A stretch of 64,000 nt of DNA from Megachile rotundata (lineage: Eukaryota; Arthropoda; Insecta; Hymenoptera; Megachilidae). The notes beneath the pieces were generated by a model. The model searched no databases. It saw only the letters and a program-made list of their open reading frames with translations, and was not told the origin of the DNA. The number at the start of each line of letters is the position of its first letter. Within the stretch, counting starts at the first letter, position 1. The position numbers and the translations under genes are program-made. The stretch lies in assembly GCF_050947335.1 (NCBI RefSeq), contig NC_134989.1, forward strand, positions 10,037,501 to 10,101,500, read 5' to 3'. This document shows positions 61,665 through 64,000 of the stretch, in pieces.

Positions 61665-61990
61665 AAAAATAGAAATTTTTGAGTTTGCAAGTTTGTATAT
61701 TTTCATGTTTTTAGGTTTTGCAAGTTTCCAAGTTTCTATATTTTCAAGTTTCCAAGTTTCTAAGTTTTCAAGTTTCCAAGTTTCCAACTTTTCAAATTTC
61801 CAAATTTCCAAATTTCCAAGTTTCCAAATTTCCAAATTACTAAATTCCTCAATTTAAAACTTCCAAATTTGAAATATTTAAATTCCTAAATTTGAACCTT
61901 TGAAAACAAAATTTTTCATAACCCTTCATTTCCAAATTTAATTTTCAAATTTTCTAATTTTCAAATTTCTAATTTACTCACCTCTGTAAA
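61665..61990 (-). repeat. 8-bp array (AAGTTTCC / AAATTTCC)n
   Basis: The core at 61715-61840 has phased 8-base units on the plus strand; the purine strand is minus. Edges are degenerate. Confidence 0.87.
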
Positions 61991-62654
61991 TCTGTCCCAT
62001 TATAAATTAATATTTGTCAATACTATTACTATGATTTCTTTCAAGAGTTACAACAATAAATACAATTATTTGTACGTATCTATAAATTCTCTATATCCAC
62101 ATCCATTTATCCACAACTTTTACTCTGTTATTTTAAAATATTTTCTGCATGTTATTGTCACTGAACGCATTAAGGTTATTTATATCGATTTTGTTTAACA
62201 TAAAAAGGAGCAACTGAAATTGCATAAACGAAGGTGCGAATGGTACGCATATATTTTCGAAGATTATCCTGTAATATATTACAGCTTAAGTTCCCAATGT
62301 ATTTTGCAAGGTAAATATTAATAAATATTGACTCGGACTTATTATCGCAATAATGTTTAAAACCTCCGTGAAGTACTACAGTAAACAGCTCGGAGAGATA
62401 AAATAATTTTTATGATCGAAATGTTTTTACAACTTGTGAAACGATAATTATAATTGATTTCGTTCGATTGAAAAAGTAATAAGAATACATTTATACTGTC
62501 GTTAAAATGAGTTAGTATTTGTAACTGTGAAAATATTTATTTTTCAAGATCCATAAAAATATTGAAATACGATGTAAACTTGTAAATTACTGATTATAAT
62601 ATCGGAAGATTTTACCAATAAAAGTATCTTAATTTTTAAAACGTAACACGGCAT
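61991..62654. other. AT-rich non-coding stretch, no gene seen
   Basis: No repeat structure and no frame of note. Confidence 0.6.
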
Positions 62655-63055
62655 TTAAATCTCAAGAAGTTTTCAAATAATTTACTCATAGACTGTAATA
62701 ATTTATTAATCGGATTTAAAGGGACATAGAATAATTTAGTCAAAGGATGTAATAATTTATTAAACGGAATTTAAGAGACTTCAAATAATTTATTCAAACA
62801 AGATAGCTTATTCTGCAATTTAGAAAGATCACAAATAATTTATTCCAAGCATGTAATAATTTATTAAGCGGAGTTACAGGGACTTAGAGTTACTTATTCG
62901 AAGAATATAAGAGCTTACTTAACAAATTTTAGAAAGACTGAAATTAATATATTCGGAGCCTGTAATAATTTATTTAATAAGAATAAAAAGAGTTTAATTT
63001 ATTCAAAAAATGTAAGAATGTTATTAAACAATCTTGATTGAAAATAATTTACTAG
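62655..63055. repeat. ~55-60-bp degenerate tandem repeat, about 7 copies
   Basis: Units contain GTAATAATTTATTAAACGGA followed by a GGGACTTAGAATAATTTATTC-like half, both drifting. The array runs directly up to the next one. Confidence 0.75.
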
Positions 63056-64000
63056 ACGACGTGGCAATTCAATGCGTGGTAATTTTACGCGTGGTATTTC
63101 GCCGCGTGGTGATCCAGCGCATAGTAATTCCACACGTGGTAATTCGGCGTGTGGTAATTCGATACGTCGTAATTCGGCGCGTGGTAATTCGATATGTGGT
63201 AGTTCTACGCGTGGGAATTCGATGCGTGGTAATTCGATACGTGGTAATTCGATGCGTGGTAATTCGATACGTGGTAATTCGACGCGTGGTAATTCGATAC
63301 GTGGTAGTTCTACGCGTGGGAATTCGATACGTGGTAATTCGATACGTGATAATTTGACGTGTGGTAATTCGATGCTTGGTAATTCAACGCGTGGGAATTC
63401 GATGCGTCGTAATTCGATACGTGATAATTTGACGTGTGGTAATTCGATGCTTGGTAATTCAACGCGTGGTAATTCGACGCGTGGTAATTCGATATGTGGT
63501 AGTTCTACGCGTGGGAATTCGATGCGTGGTAATTCGATACGTGATAATTCGATGCGTGGTAATTCGATACGTGGTAGTTCTACGCGTGGGAATTCGATGC
63601 GTGGTAATTCGATACGTGGTAATTCGACGCGTGGTAATTCGATGCTTGGTAATTCAACGCGTGGTAATTCGACGCGTGGTAATTCGATATGTGGTAGTTC
63701 TACGCGTGGGAATTCGATGCGTGGTAATTCGATACGTGGTAGTTCTACGCGTGGGAATTCGATGCGTGGTAATTCGATACGTGATAATTTGACGCGTGGT
63801 AATTCGATGCTTGGTAATTCGACGCGTGGTAATTCAGCGCGTGGTAATTCCACACGTGAAAATTCTATGCGTAGTAATTCCACGGGTGGTAATTCAACGC
63901 GTGGTAATTCTGTGCGTAGTAATTCCACGCGTGGAAATTCTATGCATAGTAATTCCACGCGTGGTAATCCAGCGCGTAATAATTCAACACGTAGTAAATC
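63056..64000. repeat. Second 15-bp CpG-dense minisatellite, at least 62 copies, cut by the window edge
   Basis: Same unit as 39150-40428 (GCGTGGTAATTCGATAC, TCTACGCGTGGGAATTC variants). Its first units, GTGGCAATTCAATGCGTGG and then GTGGTGATCCAGCGCATAG, match the start of the first array, but the inverted-repeat end and the unique sub-terminal sequence are absent here. A sub-family with GATACG/GATGCG units dominates the middle; the last ~170 bases return to the CACACGTGAAAATTC and ATGCGTAGTAATTC types of the first array. A minus frame of 319 codons is an artefact. Confidence 0.92.

Noticed and set aside
62999..63958. 319-codon minus frame
   Set aside because: Same 15-base repeat artefact as at 39 kb.

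Overview
The window looks like nuclear DNA from an arthropod, most plausibly a bee or another hymenopteran. It is AT-rich with CpG-bearing GC-richer islands, has eukaryotic tRNA genes with oligo-T Pol III terminators, a non-LTR retrotransposon of R1-like organisation, and a satellite built on TTAGG-like pentamers. The host assignment is inference. I found no host protein-coding gene that can be defended: almost every long open frame lies in a tandem repeat whose unit is a multiple of 3 bases, or on the opposite strand of the retrotransposon.

Layout. 1-4814 (minus): the 5' part of a non-LTR retrotransposon, with a long 5' leader, a gag-like ORF1 carrying CCHC zinc knuckles, and an ORF2 open from its ATG at 1559 to the window edge (apurinic-like endonuclease, then the first reverse-transcriptase motifs). 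Its 5' end abuts a 52-bp satellite (4815-5210) containing TTAGGTTAGG on the element's sense strand. 5.2-15.4 kb: non-coding DNA with a 42-bp triplet repeat, a ~370-bp tandem duplication, a ~142-bp palindrome-rich array and a 27-bp array. 15.4-31 kb: the only host genes, tRNA-Asp(GTC), tRNA-Ile(AAT) and tRNA-Glu(TTC), plus two copies of a ~310-bp dispersed sequence, one beside tRNA-Asp and one beside tRNA-Glu. Between them lie an 8-bp array, a 294-bp triplication, a ~114-bp array and a CATA microsatellite. 31-46 kb: a hairpin-rich segment at 33 kb, 27-bp and 25-bp arrays, and a transposon-like element with terminal inverted repeats (39007-40469) filled with a CpG-dense 15-bp minisatellite; then purine-rich 8/16-bp arrays and a 150-164-bp array. 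46-64 kb: a dispersed repeat pair, a 67-bp satellite with alternating monomers, a 162-bp satellite with a recently duplicated dimer, more octamer arrays, a 24-bp and a 36-bp array, and at the right edge a second, truncated array of the same 15-bp unit.

By my boundaries about a quarter of the window is tandem repeat. Nothing forms an operon or pathway. The connected stories are the retrotransposon sitting against a telomere-like satellite, the 15-bp array carried inside a DNA-transposon-like shell and recurring 22.6 kb away, and a family of 8-bp-period arrays seen at least seven times, some with regularly spaced G-runs able to form G-quadruplexes. Boundaries of repeats were read by eye and may be off by tens of bases.
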